DNA of 64,000 nucleotides from Chitinophagales bacterium (GCA_020636645.1 JACJXO010000007.1:46668-110667); one strand, 5' to 3'. Positions 53,009 through 62,475 are shown, counted from the stretch's first letter. Program-made: numbers and translations. The notes: generated by a model not told the origin, from the letters alone.

Positions 53009-55288
53009 ATGAAAACCACCGGTACCCTTATTATCCTGCTGCTGGCAGGTATGTTGAAAGCACAGACTTTTCAGATCAGTGGACATGTTTCTGATGAGCT
53101 GAAACTACCCATCCCTTTTGCTACCATACTGGTTGAAAACGGACAAGGTACTGCAGCTGATGAATCTGGTCATTTTTATCTGGAATTGCCTCCAGGAGAA
53201 CATTTTTTCCAGATCAGTGCACTGGGTTTTGAAAGCCTGGGGTTGACCTGCATACTCAATCAGGATACAATGTTGAACGTGATCCTGATAAATACTTCCC
53301 ACGAACTAGACCTTTTAGTAGTGAGTGGCAGCCTGTATGAAAGAAAGCTGACCGAAGAGACCACCTCCATAGATGTGATCGGTCAGGAACTGCTGCGCAA
53401 TAACAATGTGGTAAGTCTGGCTGATGGCGTGCAGAAAGCACCGGGTGTATATCTGCTCGATAACCAGATCAACATTCGCGGCGGCACGGGATTCACCTAT
53501 GGTGCAGGAAGCCGTGTCATGGTGGTACTGGATGACCAGCCCGTGCTCTCTTCTGATCGCGGAGATGTGAGCATCCACCTCCTGCCTATGGAGATCGTGC
53601 AGCAGATGGAGGTCATCAAAGGCGCCTCATCTGTATTGTATGGCAGCAGTGCCATCAACGGTGTGGTAGCCTTGCGTACTGCATGGCCGGGTTCTGAACC
53701 GGTCAATACCGTGTCTGTCTATAACGGTATTTTCGACAATCCGGATTCTGCGCATTATAAATGGTGGGGACCTCCTCCAGTTTACTCCGGTTTCAACTTT
53801 TCGCATCTGAAGCAATACGAAAAAGTGGATCTGGTATTGAGCGGACATGCCAGCAGAAACAACAGCAACCTGGAAGGACAATTCAGCAACCGTGCACGTC
53901 TCACCTGGAAGACCCGCATGCATACAGGCAAGGACAACCGCATTTCATATGGCATCAATGGCAATATCCTGCTCAATGATGAAGGCATCTTCTTTCTGTT
54001 TGCCGATGCAGATACCAACTTGTACAGGGCATTCGGCGGACCCTATGACAGTGCCTTCACCACCCTGCTGAACTGGACCTACCGACTCACCACCATCGAC
54101 CCCTGGCTGAATATTCACGACAACCATGATGGCAACCATCGCATCCGCAGCAGGTTCTACCACACGGGTGTGACCTATTCAGATACCACCTCCGGAAACT
54201 CCTGGCTGCAGAATCTGGATTATCAGTACAACCGTGCTTTTAAAGATTTCGTGATCACAACAGGAGTATCCGGTTACTATTTTCATGTAAATGACGATGA
54301 TCTCGGGCACCATAGCGGATTCTCCGGAGGAGCCTATTTGCAGGCCGATCAAAAGCTGTTTCAGAGATTGAATATCAATGCCGGTATGCGGGAAGAGTTC
54401 TACCTGCTGGATTCAGTTGACTTTGTTGCAGTGCCCATTTTCAAAGCGGGTGCATCCTACCGGCTTTGGCCCCAAACTTTCATTCGTGCATCTTACGGAC
54501 AAGGGTTCCGCGTACCCAGTCTGGTAGAGCGTTATGCCAAAACGAAACTTGGTATTCTGTACATTTTCCCCAATCCGGATATCACAGCTGAATATGGCTG
54601 GAATGCGGAGTTCGCGGTCAAAAAGACCTGGAGTAACAATTACTTTACCGGTTATACAGATGCAGCATTCTATGTAACTGACTATTATGATATGACCGAG
54701 TTCATTTTTAATCAATATATCGGAGAAGGAATTGGTTTCAAATCACTGAACACCGGACGTGCCCGCATGGCAGGTCTCGAATTGACAGCCGCCGGAGAAG
54801 GTTCTGTTTTCGGTCTGCCATACAGCATCGTGGGTGGTTACAACTACCTCTACCCGGCAGATCTCAGTTCTGATTCTGCATTGTACAACTGGGGAGATTT
54901 CCTGGGAAACTTCGTGGACGGTTTCAACAACACAGACTCTGCTTTCGTAAGCCATATCCTAAAATACCGCTTCCGCCATATGCTGCGTTTTGATGCGCAG
55001 GCCGATCCGGGTCGGATGATGTTCGGACTGGTGGTGAACTACTACAGTTATATGGAGAATATCGATTATGTGTTCGAGAAATTCGGCATTCCGGAAGGAT
55101 TGTCTGACTTTCGTGCACGCCACACCGACGGCGACTGGATCTGGGATGTTCGGGCAGGCTATCACTTCAACGACAAGGTCACAGCCAATTTCTTTGTGCG
55201 CAACCTGACCAACCGGGTCTATTCCATCCGCCCGGGAAAAACAGAATGGAACAGGAATTACATGCTACAACTGCAAGTCAACATATGA
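53009..55288 (+). CDS. TonB-dependent receptor
   Basis: 759 residues. Signal peptide (1-18), carboxypeptidase-D regulatory-like domain (about 20-100; ISGHVSDELKLPIPFATILVENG), plug (about 110-230; TSIDVIGQEL, INIRGGTGFTYGAG, VIKGASSVLYGSSAINGVV), and a barrel to the end, where RNYMLQLQVNI is the final strand. No SusD partner is adjacent, so a siderophore, vitamin or metal is as likely as a glycan. No riboswitch fits in the 65-bp upstream gap. The stop overlaps the next gene's start (ATGA). Confidence 0.93.
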   Translation: MKTTGTLIILLLAGMLKAQTFQISGHVSDELKLPIPFATILVENGQGTAADESGHFYLELPPGEHFFQISALGFESLGLTCILNQDTMLNVILINTSHELDLLVVSGSLYERKLTEETTSIDVIGQELLRNNNVVSLADGVQKAPGVYLLDNQINIRGGTGFTYGAGSRVMVVLDDQPVLSSDRGDVSIHLLPMEIVQQMEVIKGASSVLYGSSAINGVVALRTAWPGSEPVNTVSVYNGIFDNPDSAHYKWWGPPPVYSGFNFSHLKQYEKVDLVLSGHASRNNSNLEGQFSNRARLTWKTRMHTGKDNRISYGINGNILLNDEGIFFLFADADTNLYRAFGGPYDSAFTTLLNWTYRLTTIDPWLNIHDNHDGNHRIRSRFYHTGVTYSDTTSGNSWLQNLDYQYNRAFKDFVITTGVSGYYFHVNDDDLGHHSGFSGGAYLQADQKLFQRLNINAGMREEFYLLDSVDFVAVPIFKAGASYRLWPQTFIRASYGQGFRVPSLVERYAKTKLGILYIFPNPDITAEYGWNAEFAVKKTWSNNYFTGYTDAAFYVTDYYDMTEFIFNQYIGEGIGFKSLNTGRARMAGLELTAAGEGSVFGLPYSIVGGYNYLYPADLSSDSALYNWGDFLGNFVDGFNNTDSAFVSHILKYRFRHMLRFDAQADPGRMMFGLVVNYYSYMENIDYVFEKFGIPEGLSDFRARHTDGDWIWDVRAGYHFNDKVTANFFVRNLTNRVYSIRPGKTEWNRNYMLQLQVNI

Positions 55289-55695
55289 AAAGAGTAACAG
55301 GTATTGGCGGGATCTTCTTCACTGCAAAAGGTGATCACAAAGAACTGATGGCGTGGTACCAGAAACACCTGGGTCTGGAAGAAACACCAGGTCAGGGTGT
55401 GTTCTGGAACTGGAACGGGAATGATCGTCCATACGGACAGACCATCTTCAGCATCTTCAAGGGCGATACCCAATACCTGCAGCCATCACAGTCGGGCTTC
55501 ATGATCAACTTTCGTGTAGCTGATATGGAAGGACTGCTGAAGACTCTGCAAGAGGAAGGTGTGGAACAGGTTGGAGAAATGGAGTCTTACGACTTCGGAA
55601 AATTTGCCTGGATACTGGATCCGGAGGGGAACAAGATAGAACTGTGGGAACCCTCGCCGGGCAACGAATTTCCCGGAGGGATGGACATGGAATGA
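55285..55695 (+). CDS. VOC-superfamily protein (glyoxalase/bleomycin-resistance fold)
   Basis: 136 residues from the ATG at 55285, which overlaps the receptor's stop in ATGA; the longer frame starting 13 codons earlier lies inside the receptor gene. The fold is seen from GIGGIFFTAKGDHKELMAWYQKHLGLE and AWILDPEGNKIELWEP, the common C-terminal motif with a metal-ligand Glu. The substrate is unknown. Translational coupling to a TonB receptor is unusual for the functions involved. Confidence 0.85.
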   Translation: MKRVTGIGGIFFTAKGDHKELMAWYQKHLGLEETPGQGVFWNWNGNDRPYGQTIFSIFKGDTQYLQPSQSGFMINFRVADMEGLLKTLQEEGVEQVGEMESYDFGKFAWILDPEGNKIELWEPSPGNEFPGGMDME

Positions 55696-55938
55696 CTACT
55701 TCCTGGTGATCAGTCCGATCAGGAAGAGAAAGACCACCGCTCCTACCACCGAGCTTGCAAGGCTACCTGCAAGTCCGCTGGAAGCTATGTTCATCTGTCC
55801 GAATATCCAGCCGCCTAACACAGCGCCCACGATACCGACGATGATGTTTCCCAGCCATCCGAAGCCTTCACCGCGAATGAGTTTGCCGCTGATCCAGCCG
55901 GCTGCGGCACCAATGAGAATAAAATACAGAAAGCTCAT
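55696..55938 (-). CDS. GlsB/YeaQ/YmgE-family membrane protein
   Basis: 80 residues, three membrane helices, Gly-rich: GAAAGWISGKLIRGEGFGWLGNI and GAVLGGWIFG. This is the transglycosylase-associated/stress-response membrane family, small proteins of unknown mechanism. Its first codon overlaps the stop of the upstream ABC transporter gene by 4 bp (ATGA), so they are an operon. The stop abuts the convergent VOC gene with no gap. Confidence 0.92.
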   Translation of the reverse strand: MSFLYFILIGAAAGWISGKLIRGEGFGWLGNIIVGIVGAVLGGWIFGQMNIASSGLAGSLASSVVGAVVFLFLIGLITRK

Positions 55939-57761
55939 ATGTTTGGTTTTTCCTGATCAAAAAACTGAAGTTTCAGCAGTCCTGAAAAAATACCTCCATC
56001 GATATTAGCCAACTCTTCGAAGTTGCCTTTCTCAGCGATCCTGCCGTCTTCCAGTACAAATATATGGTCGGCATGACGAATGGTCGATAATCTGTGTGCG
56101 ATGATGATGGTGGTACGGTCTTTCATCAGCGTATCCAATGCATCCTGCACCAGCCTCTCGCTTTCCGCATCGAGCGAACTGGTGGCTTCATCCAGGATGA
56201 GGATGGCCGGATCTTTCAGGATGGCACGGGCAATGGCAATGCGCTGCCGCTGACCACCACTCAGTTTCACCCCTCGTTCTCCTACTACCGTATCAAGCTT
56301 TTCCGGAAAACCGGAGATGAATTCCCAGGCATGTGCCTTTCTGGCCGCCGCTTCGATCTCAGAATCCGTAGCACCAGGTTTGCCATAGGAAATATTTTCC
56401 CGGATGGAACCGCCAAACAGGATGACCTCCTGCGGCACCAGTGCCATGTTGTTGCGCAGATGTTTTAGATCGTAGTCTGCATATGGTCTTCCATCTACCG
56501 AGATACTTCCTGACGAAGGCTGATAGAATCCCAGCACCAGTTGAGCGATGGTACTCTTTCCCGCTCCACTGTGGCCTGCCAGGGCAATGCGTTCGCCGGA
56601 ACGGATCTGCATATCAATGCCTTTCAGCACTTCCACATCCGTTCGGGTGGGATAGGAAAAATGTACGTTGGAAAAAGTTACTTCTCCCCTGACAGGTGTT
56701 TCTTCTTTCGGGTCCTGCAGGTCCACCTCACTGTCTGTATCAATGATCTCCATGACCCGTTCGCTGGCACCAACGGTCTTCTGCAACCTGCCGTACAGAT
56801 CGCCGATACCACCCACTGCACCACCAATGAATCCGGTATATAACATGAAGGCTGTGAGTGTACCCGCCGTCACCTCTCCTTCTTTCATGAGCACAGCACC
56901 GTACCACAACACCAGCACGAATCCGCCGAACAAACCAAAGATGAGAAAGGTGGTGAAGGCCCCGCGGTTGACCGCCCCGCGGATACCTGCATGCACCACG
57001 CGACCTAAAAAACCTTTGTAACGGATGGATTCGAACCACTCGTTGGCAAATGCTTTCACAGTAGATACATTCTGCAGGGTCTCTTCCAGCACGATATTAC
57101 TTTCTGCCAGTGCATCCTGCCTTTCCTTGCTGAGCCTTCTGATGAATTTACCATAAAGCATGGCCAGGATGATGAGCACCGGAAAAGTACTCAGCATAAG
57201 CAGGGTGAGTTTGGCGGAAATGAAAAATATGAAGCCTACCCCGAATACAATGGTCACGATCTGACGGATGAATTCCGGAAGCGTCATGCTGAGCATATCC
57301 TGCAACTGGTCGATGTCGTTCGTACTGCGACTGGTCAGCTCTCCTACTCTTCTTTCTTCAAAGAACGGAATGGACAGGGTAATGAGTTTGTCGTACAGGA
57401 GCTGTCGCACATCGGCCATCGACTTCTCGGTGACCACTGCGAACAGATAGACCCGGAAGAAACTGATGCCTGCTTGTACGAACAGGATCCCCACCAGCAC
57501 CAGGGCCACCGTGTTGGTATTCGTCAGCCAGTCGCCCTCCACTTCCACGCCTGCCGTGTCGATGAGTTTTCCCATGAAAAAGGGAAAGGTCATGGTGGTG
57601 AAGGAAGAGATCAGCAGGAAGCTCATACCGGCTATGAACATGCCTCTGTACGGACGTAGAAAGGAGAAGATGCGCATAGCGGTGCGCAGACTGGAAGCGT
57701 TTAGTCGCTTCTTGTCACGCTCCTCTACCGGGGCTTTTCTTCTGCTTCGGGGGCTGCTCAT
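55935..57761 (-). CDS. ABC transporter, fused permease-ATPase (MsbA/LmrA-like exporter)
   Basis: 608 residues. A basic N-terminus (RRKAPVEERDKKR), six membrane helices (about 35-335), then the nucleotide-binding domain: Walker A GHSGAGKST, Q-loop VPQEVILFGGSI, signature LSGGQRQRIAIARAIL, Walker B ILILDEATSSLD, H-loop IAHRLSTIRHAD. It works as a homodimer (or with a partner) exporting lipids, drugs or peptides; the cargo cannot be read. The GlsB-type gene is coupled downstream. Confidence 0.93.
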   Translation of the reverse strand: MSSPRSRRKAPVEERDKKRLNASSLRTAMRIFSFLRPYRGMFIAGMSFLLISSFTTMTFPFFMGKLIDTAGVEVEGDWLTNTNTVALVLVGILFVQAGISFFRVYLFAVVTEKSMADVRQLLYDKLITLSIPFFEERRVGELTSRSTNDIDQLQDMLSMTLPEFIRQIVTIVFGVGFIFFISAKLTLLMLSTFPVLIILAMLYGKFIRRLSKERQDALAESNIVLEETLQNVSTVKAFANEWFESIRYKGFLGRVVHAGIRGAVNRGAFTTFLIFGLFGGFVLVLWYGAVLMKEGEVTAGTLTAFMLYTGFIGGAVGGIGDLYGRLQKTVGASERVMEIIDTDSEVDLQDPKEETPVRGEVTFSNVHFSYPTRTDVEVLKGIDMQIRSGERIALAGHSGAGKSTIAQLVLGFYQPSSGSISVDGRPYADYDLKHLRNNMALVPQEVILFGGSIRENISYGKPGATDSEIEAAARKAHAWEFISGFPEKLDTVVGERGVKLSGGQRQRIAIARAILKDPAILILDEATSSLDAESERLVQDALDTLMKDRTTIIIAHRLSTIRHADHIFVLEDGRIAEKGNFEELANIDGGIFSGLLKLQFFDQEKPNI

Positions 57762-57819
57762 TGCGGAGGCTCAAAATTAGGTTTAATATTATGGACGAAC
57801 CATTCATCCATTCATTGCC

Positions 57820-58227
57820 ATGTTGACGCATTTTGATATCATACTGCCGGCCTATCCCAGAGGATTTCATCTGATCGACGAACAGGTCTTTGGCCAGATA
57901 GAGCTGCCCGAAACCGGGCTGCTGCACATTTTCATCCACCATACATCCGCCGGACTTTGTATCAACGAAAATGCCGACCCTACTGTTCGCCTGGATTTCG
58001 AGACCATTTTCAACAAGCTGGTTCCGGAGGGCTTGCCGGAATACCTGCATAATCTGGAAGGCGATGACGACATGCCCGCCCATGTGAAATCGGTTTTATC
58101 AGGTGCATCCGTCAGTTTGCCCGTTCGCAACGGCCGTCCGGTACTCGGTACCTGGCAGGGCATTTATCTGTGCGAGTTCCGCAATAATGGTGGCAGAAGA
58201 AAGCTGACGGTCAGTGTGGTGGAATAA
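57820..58227 (+). CDS. YjbQ-family protein (UPF0047)
   Basis: 135 residues, the usual length. Conserved: PRGFHLIDEQV, IFIHHTSAGLCINENADPTVR, LHNLEGDDDMPAHVKSVLSG, LGTWQGIYLCEFRNNGGRRKLTVSVV. Members can make thiamine phosphate from thiamine alcohols in vitro, but the true role is unknown. It lies divergent to the ABC exporter (58-bp gap) and ends at the rplT terminator. Confidence 0.93.
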   Translation: MLTHFDIILPAYPRGFHLIDEQVFGQIELPETGLLHIFIHHTSAGLCINENADPTVRLDFETIFNKLVPEGLPEYLHNLEGDDDMPAHVKSVLSGASVSLPVRNGRPVLGTWQGIYLCEFRNNGGRRKLTVSVVE

Positions 58228-58255
58228 CAAAAAACCCCGGAATCGCTTCCGGGGT
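58228..58255 (-). terminator. Rho-independent terminator of the rpmI-rplT unit
   Basis: A 9-bp stem (58234-58242 with 58247-58255) with a 4-base loop. The minus strand follows with TTTTTT then GTT. It begins directly after the YjbQ stop (58225-58227). Confidence 0.85.
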
Positions 58256-58275
58256 CTCTGTTGTATTGCAATGAA

Positions 58276-58620
58276 TTACTTCACCTTGTTGACGATCTCC
58301 TCAAAGGCCGCCGGATGGTTCATGGCCAGATCGGCCAGTGCCTTGCGGTTGAGTTCGATACCTGCCTCTTGCACCTTGTGGATGAAAGTACTGTAGGTCA
58401 TTCCGTAAGGACGAACGGCCGCGTTGATACGAGCGATCCAGATCTGACGGAAATGGGCTTTCTTATCCTTCCGGCCTACATAGGCATACTGATGTGCTTT
58501 CTCAACGGCATTCTTGGCTACCGTCCACACATTCTTTCTTCTTCCCCAGAAGCCTTTCGCCTGCTTGAGGACCTTTTTACGACGAGCCTTAGAGGCTGCA
58601 TGGTTGACTGACCTTGGCAT
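58276..58620 (-). CDS. rplT: 50S ribosomal protein L20
   Basis: 114 residues, standard length. Conserved: PRSVNHAASKARRKKVLKQAKGFWGRRKN, AYVGRKDKKAHFRQIWIARINAAVRPYGMTYS, and the Ala-rich C-terminus. L20 begins 50S assembly by binding 23S rRNA and, in E. coli, represses its own operon. It lies 10 bp after rpmI. Confidence 0.98.
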   Translation of the reverse strand: MPRSVNHAASKARRKKVLKQAKGFWGRRKNVWTVAKNAVEKAHQYAYVGRKDKKAHFRQIWIARINAAVRPYGMTYSTFIHKVQEAGIELNRKALADLAMNHPAAFEEIVNKVK

Positions 58621-58630
58621 GATCTTGTTT

Positions 58631-58828
58631 TTACGCTAATCCCAACGTTCTTTTAATACGCGGCGTATCTGCTTCGTGTACCACAGTGGTACCCTGCAGG
58701 CGCTTCTTGCGCTTGTTGCTCTTCTTGGTGAGGATGTGGCTGTGATAAGCCTTGCTCCTCTTCAGTTTACCGCTTCCTGTCAGCTTGAAACGCTTCTTGG
58801 AACTGCGGTTTGGTTTCATCTTAGGCAT
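58631..58828 (-). CDS. rpmI: 50S ribosomal protein L35
   Basis: 65 residues, standard length: MPKMKPNRSSKKRFKLTGSGKLKRSKAY and HILTKKSNKRKKRLQGT. Very basic. It has an extra promoter inside the operon (58863-58870), so rpmI-rplT can be made without thrS-infC. Confidence 0.98.
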   Translation of the reverse strand: MPKMKPNRSSKKRFKLTGSGKLKRSKAYHSHILTKKSNKRKKRLQGTTVVHEADTPRIKRTLGLA

Positions 58829-58862
58829 ACGCTCACTATTTCCTGTTTTACAAACGGGGTTG

Positions 58863-58870
58863 CAAAGATA
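58863..58870 (-). promoter_or_regulatory. -7 element TATCTTTG of rpmI-rplT
   Basis: A perfect TAnnTTTG on the minus strand in the 76-bp gap between infC and rpmI, 34 bases before the rpmI ATG. No obvious -33 TTG was found. I see no L20 leader structure. Confidence 0.6.
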
Positions 58871-58904
58871 CTAAATAGTTTTTCTTACTAAAAAGGCCTG
58901 AACC

Positions 58905-59462
58905 CTAATTTTTCTTGGTCTTGGGTGTCAGGATGATGTGCATCCGTTTTCCCTCCAGTTTGGGCATGGATTCTGGCAGGCCGAATTCCTCCAGACGCTG
59001 GGCAAAGCGCATCAACAGCACCTCTCCACGGTCTGAAAAGACAATGGAACGCCCCCTGAACTGCACATAAGCTTTTACTTTGGATCCCTCCTGGAGGAAT
59101 TTTTCTGCGTGTTTGGTCTTGAATTCAAAGTCGTGCTCGTCGGTATTCGGGCCAAAGCGGATCTCTTTCATTTCCTGCTTCTTGTTCTTGGCCTTGAGCT
59201 CTTTTTCCTTCTTCTTCTTCTCGTACAGGAACTTCTGGTAATCGACAATACGACATACAGGCGGGTCTGCATTGGGGCTGATCTCTACCAGGTCAAGCTC
59301 CATTTCCTGAGCAATGCGGTAGGCTTCCTCTGTTGAATAAACGCCGGCTTCTATGCCTTCACCCACGAGCCTGACCTTAGGCACGCGGATCTCTCTGTTG
59401 ATACGGTTGGGGTTTTGTTTGACTCTTCCTCTGAAAGGAGGTCTGGGTCCTCTTCTTTGCAA
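58905..59462 (-). CDS. infC: Translation initiation factor IF-3
   Basis: 185 residues. N-terminal domain INREIRVPKVRLVGEGIEAGVYSTEEAYRIAQ and LVEISPNADPPVCRIVDYQKFLYE; linker rich in Lys; C-terminal domain KEIRFGPNTDEHDFEFKTKHAEKFLQEGSKVKAYVQFRGR. No ATG lies between the thrS stop (59475) and the conserved start of the protein: the first usable codon is TTG at 59462. infC in E. coli also uses a rare start (AUU) for self-control, so a non-AUG start is plausible here. It follows thrS by 12 bp in the conserved thrS-infC-rpmI-rplT order. Confidence 0.96.
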   Translation of the reverse strand: MQRRGPRPPFRGRVKQNPNRINREIRVPKVRLVGEGIEAGVYSTEEAYRIAQEMELDLVEISPNADPPVCRIVDYQKFLYEKKKKEKELKAKNKKQEMKEIRFGPNTDEHDFEFKTKHAEKFLQEGSKVKAYVQFRGRSIVFSDRGEVLLMRFAQRLEEFGLPESMPKLEGKRMHIILTPKTKKN

Positions 59463-59474
59463 GCGATGTTTTTT

Positions 59475-61406
59475 TTATGAAAAAATGGGTTCTATTTCCA
59501 GGTTGATCTGTTCAATGAATTGTTCTGCTGTTACACTGCCCTGATCTCCCGCTCCGTGTTTCCTGACAGATACCGTGCCATTCTCTGCTTCTTTCTCGCC
59601 CACAATGAGCATATAGGGTATCTTTCTGGTCTCTGCATCCCTGATCTTCTTGCCTATCTTCTCTGAGCGGGTGTCAAAGACAGGGCGAATTTCGTGTTTT
59701 TTCAGCATTTCCACCACCCCGGCTGCATAGTCGTTGAACTTGTCGCTGATGGGCAGTACAGCCACCTGGACCGGTGCGAGCCAGGCTGGGAAGTTGCCGG
59801 CATAGTGCTCGATCAGAAAGCCGATGAAGCGTTCATGAGTGCCCAGGGGTGCCCGGTGGATGCAAATGGGTATTTCCGGTTCATTGTTGTTGTTCATGTA
59901 CTTCAGGTTGAAGCGCAGGGGTTGGGCGAAGTCCACCTGGTTGGTGGCCAGGGTGAACTCACGGCCGATGGCTGACCATACCTGCACATCGATCTTCGGT
60001 CCGTAGAAAGCGGCTTCATCGGCCACCTCGATATACGGGATACCGGAACTGATCAACACCCGCCTGACCATATCTTCGGTCTTCTTCCATAGCTCAGGGG
60101 CGTCCACATATTTCTGCCCGAGTTTTTCCGGTGCATGGGTGCTGAAGCGCATCACATACTTATCGATCCCGAAGATCTCAAAGTAACGCAGGTACATATC
60201 ATTGACCGCCCTGAACTCTGATTCAAATTGCTCTTCGGTACAATATATATGTGCATCGTTCATCTGCAGACTGCGCACCCGCATGAGCCCGAACAGCTCG
60301 CCGCTCTGCTCATAGCGGTAACAGGTGCCGTACTCTGCCAGACGCAGCGGCAGGTCCTTGTAGCTTCTTGGAACAGCGTCGAAGATCTTGTGGTGGTGCG
60401 GACAGTTCATCGCCTTGAGGTAATACTTCTGTCCGTCGATGTCCATAGCCGGGAACATACTGTCTTCGTAATACGGCAGGTGCCCGCTTTTCAGATACAT
60501 GCTTTCTTTGGCAATGTGCGGCGACTTCACCCTGCTGTATCCTGCTTTCTGCTCCGACTTTTTGGCCAGTTTCTCCAGCTGTTCTATCATGACCCCACCA
60601 TTGGGTAACCACAGTGGCAGACCGGGCCCTACGTCATCATCGAAAGTGAAGATCTCCAGTTCCTTACCGATCTTCCGGTGGTCGCGTTTCTTTGCTTCCT
60701 CCATCATGGTCAGGTACTCATCCAGCTCAGACTGCTTCGGGAAGGTCACCCCATAGATGCGGGTCAGCATCGGGTTCTTCTCACTTCCCCTCCAGTAAGC
60801 CCCGGCAATATTGGTCAGCTTGATGGCCTTGATGAAACCGGTGTCGGGTATATGCGGACCACGGCAGAGGTCGGTGAAATTGCCCTGTTCATAAAAGGTG
60901 ATCTTGCCATCTTCCAGTTCGCTGATGAGCTCCAGCTTGTACTGATCGCCCTTTTCGGTGAAGTAGGAAATGGCATCGGCTTTCGATACCTCTTTCCGGA
61001 TATAGGGATTCTTCTGCGAAGCCAGCTCCTTCATCTTCTTCTCCACAGCCACGAGGTCTTCGGCAGAAATGGTCTTACCACCCAGATCGATATCGTAATA
61101 GAATCCGTTATCGACCGGCGGACCTATACCAAATTTCACACCCGGGTAGAGGCTTTCCAGTGCCTCTGCCATCAGGTGTGCAGAAGAGTGCCAGAAGGTG
61201 TTCTTCCCGTCTTTATCGTCCCATGTGAGCAGCTGGAGCGTAGCATCTTCGTTGATGGGCCGGGAAGCATCCCAGACCTGTCCGTTCACTTTTGCGCTCA
61301 GCACCTTGCGGGCAAGTCCGTCGCTGATGGACTTCGCAATGTCCATAGCACTGACACCGGCTTCATACTGCCGCTCTGCTCCATCGGGAAATGTGATCCT
61401 GATCAT
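59475..61406 (-). CDS. thrS: Threonyl-tRNA synthetase
   Basis: 643 residues. TGS domain (1-61: IRITFPDGAERQYEAGVSAMDIAKSI), editing domain (about 62-240; HSSAHLMAEAL with the HxxxH zinc motif), class II core (about 245-535; MNCPHHHKIF, RLAEYGTCYRYEQSGELFGLMRVRSLQMNDAHIYC, PICIHRAPLGTHERFIGFL), and the anticodon-binding domain (about 540-643; VAVLPISDKFNDYAAGV). It charges tRNA-Thr and is first in the thrS-infC-rpmI-rplT cluster. Confidence 0.98.
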   Translation of the reverse strand: MIRITFPDGAERQYEAGVSAMDIAKSISDGLARKVLSAKVNGQVWDASRPINEDATLQLLTWDDKDGKNTFWHSSAHLMAEALESLYPGVKFGIGPPVDNGFYYDIDLGGKTISAEDLVAVEKKMKELASQKNPYIRKEVSKADAISYFTEKGDQYKLELISELEDGKITFYEQGNFTDLCRGPHIPDTGFIKAIKLTNIAGAYWRGSEKNPMLTRIYGVTFPKQSELDEYLTMMEEAKKRDHRKIGKELEIFTFDDDVGPGLPLWLPNGGVMIEQLEKLAKKSEQKAGYSRVKSPHIAKESMYLKSGHLPYYEDSMFPAMDIDGQKYYLKAMNCPHHHKIFDAVPRSYKDLPLRLAEYGTCYRYEQSGELFGLMRVRSLQMNDAHIYCTEEQFESEFRAVNDMYLRYFEIFGIDKYVMRFSTHAPEKLGQKYVDAPELWKKTEDMVRRVLISSGIPYIEVADEAAFYGPKIDVQVWSAIGREFTLATNQVDFAQPLRFNLKYMNNNNEPEIPICIHRAPLGTHERFIGFLIEHYAGNFPAWLAPVQVAVLPISDKFNDYAAGVVEMLKKHEIRPVFDTRSEKIGKKIRDAETRKIPYMLIVGEKEAENGTVSVRKHGAGDQGSVTAEQFIEQINLEIEPIFS

Positions 61407-61409
61407 GTA

Positions 61410-62471
61410 TTAATTACCGTTTATCTGTCTGATTAGTTCGTTGCACTCAGCTTCTGTCTCTTCATCGACCCCGAGGGTGATGGCCTGCTGAAAATAGGCA
61501 ACTGCTTCCTTATTGTGCCCCAGTTTCATGGAACACAGGCCTTTGCCATAGTGTGCATAGGCTTTGGCGGGCGATTGTTTGATGGCCATATCAAAGTACC
61601 TGTCGGCCTTGACAATGGAATCGACACCAAAATAAATAGTGGCCAGATTGTACAGAGCATCTGCATCCTGCGGGTCTTTGATGACCATCTGCCGGTAGTA
61701 TTCAATAGCTTCTGCCAGATTTCCCTTATCCTGAAAATATTTGGCTTTGGCATATTCCGCCTCCCGGCTGCTGTCGCTCACGGCGATAGCGTTGTCAAAA
61801 TAATTGACCGCCAGTGGATCGCCCTTATCGGCATACAGCAAGCCCAGCTGGAGCCATGCATCGTAGTAATCCGGATCAACCTCCGTGCAGGTCTGGAAAC
61901 TGGAGATGGCTTTGGTGGTGTCTCCCCATTCCTTGAAAACCAGCCCCTTGTAAAAATAGGCCGGAGCATTTTGAATATCCTGTTTGAGTATCTCATTGAG
62001 CAGATCGATGGACTGCGGATATTTTGGTTGGGGAAGGAGGAAATAATCGACCGCAAGAGAAAACATGATATCCGGATTTCCCGGAATGCGCAGTTGATAA
62101 TTCTCCAGCATTTCAACGGCCTTACTGACTTCGTTCATATCGAACAGACAGTCTGACCATCCCAGCACGTAGGTAGCATTATTGGAATCAAGTTCGAAAG
62201 CCCTGGCATAATCTGCCTCGGCATACTTCAGGTTGCCGAAGTCATAATAAGCATTACCGCGGCTGTAGAACAGTCCGGCGTTGGAAGGTGCATTCCTGAT
62301 CTGTTCTGATAAGCTGGCGATCTCCGGGGTCAGTTGTTCAATGGCCGACAGGGTGTCCTGATCAGTACTCTCCGAGGCAAACCATCCCTGCCTGTCTGCA
62401 AGGAGATAAGCCACGATCAGGGCGGCAACCACCAGTACAGAGAACAGTATGACCCGCGGGTTCTTAAACAT
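61410..62471 (-). CDS. Membrane-anchored TPR-repeat protein
   Basis: 353 residues. A single N-terminal membrane helix (about 7-26, LFSVLVVAALIVAYLLA) is followed by about seven TPR units (NAGLFYSRGNAYYDFGNLKYAEADYARAF; APAYFYKGLVFKEWGDTTKAISSFQTC; ADALYNLATIYFGVDSIVKADRYF and others). It is probably a periplasmic scaffold tethered to the inner membrane. It is upstream of thrS with only 3 bp between, and it has its own -7 box, so thrS may be read from it. Function unknown. Confidence 0.85.
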   Translation of the reverse strand: MFKNPRVILFSVLVVAALIVAYLLADRQGWFASESTDQDTLSAIEQLTPEIASLSEQIRNAPSNAGLFYSRGNAYYDFGNLKYAEADYARAFELDSNNATYVLGWSDCLFDMNEVSKAVEMLENYQLRIPGNPDIMFSLAVDYFLLPQPKYPQSIDLLNEILKQDIQNAPAYFYKGLVFKEWGDTTKAISSFQTCTEVDPDYYDAWLQLGLLYADKGDPLAVNYFDNAIAVSDSSREAEYAKAKYFQDKGNLAEAIEYYRQMVIKDPQDADALYNLATIYFGVDSIVKADRYFDMAIKQSPAKAYAHYGKGLCSMKLGHNKEAVAYFQQAITLGVDEETEAECNELIRQINGN

Positions 62472-62475
62472 GGCG

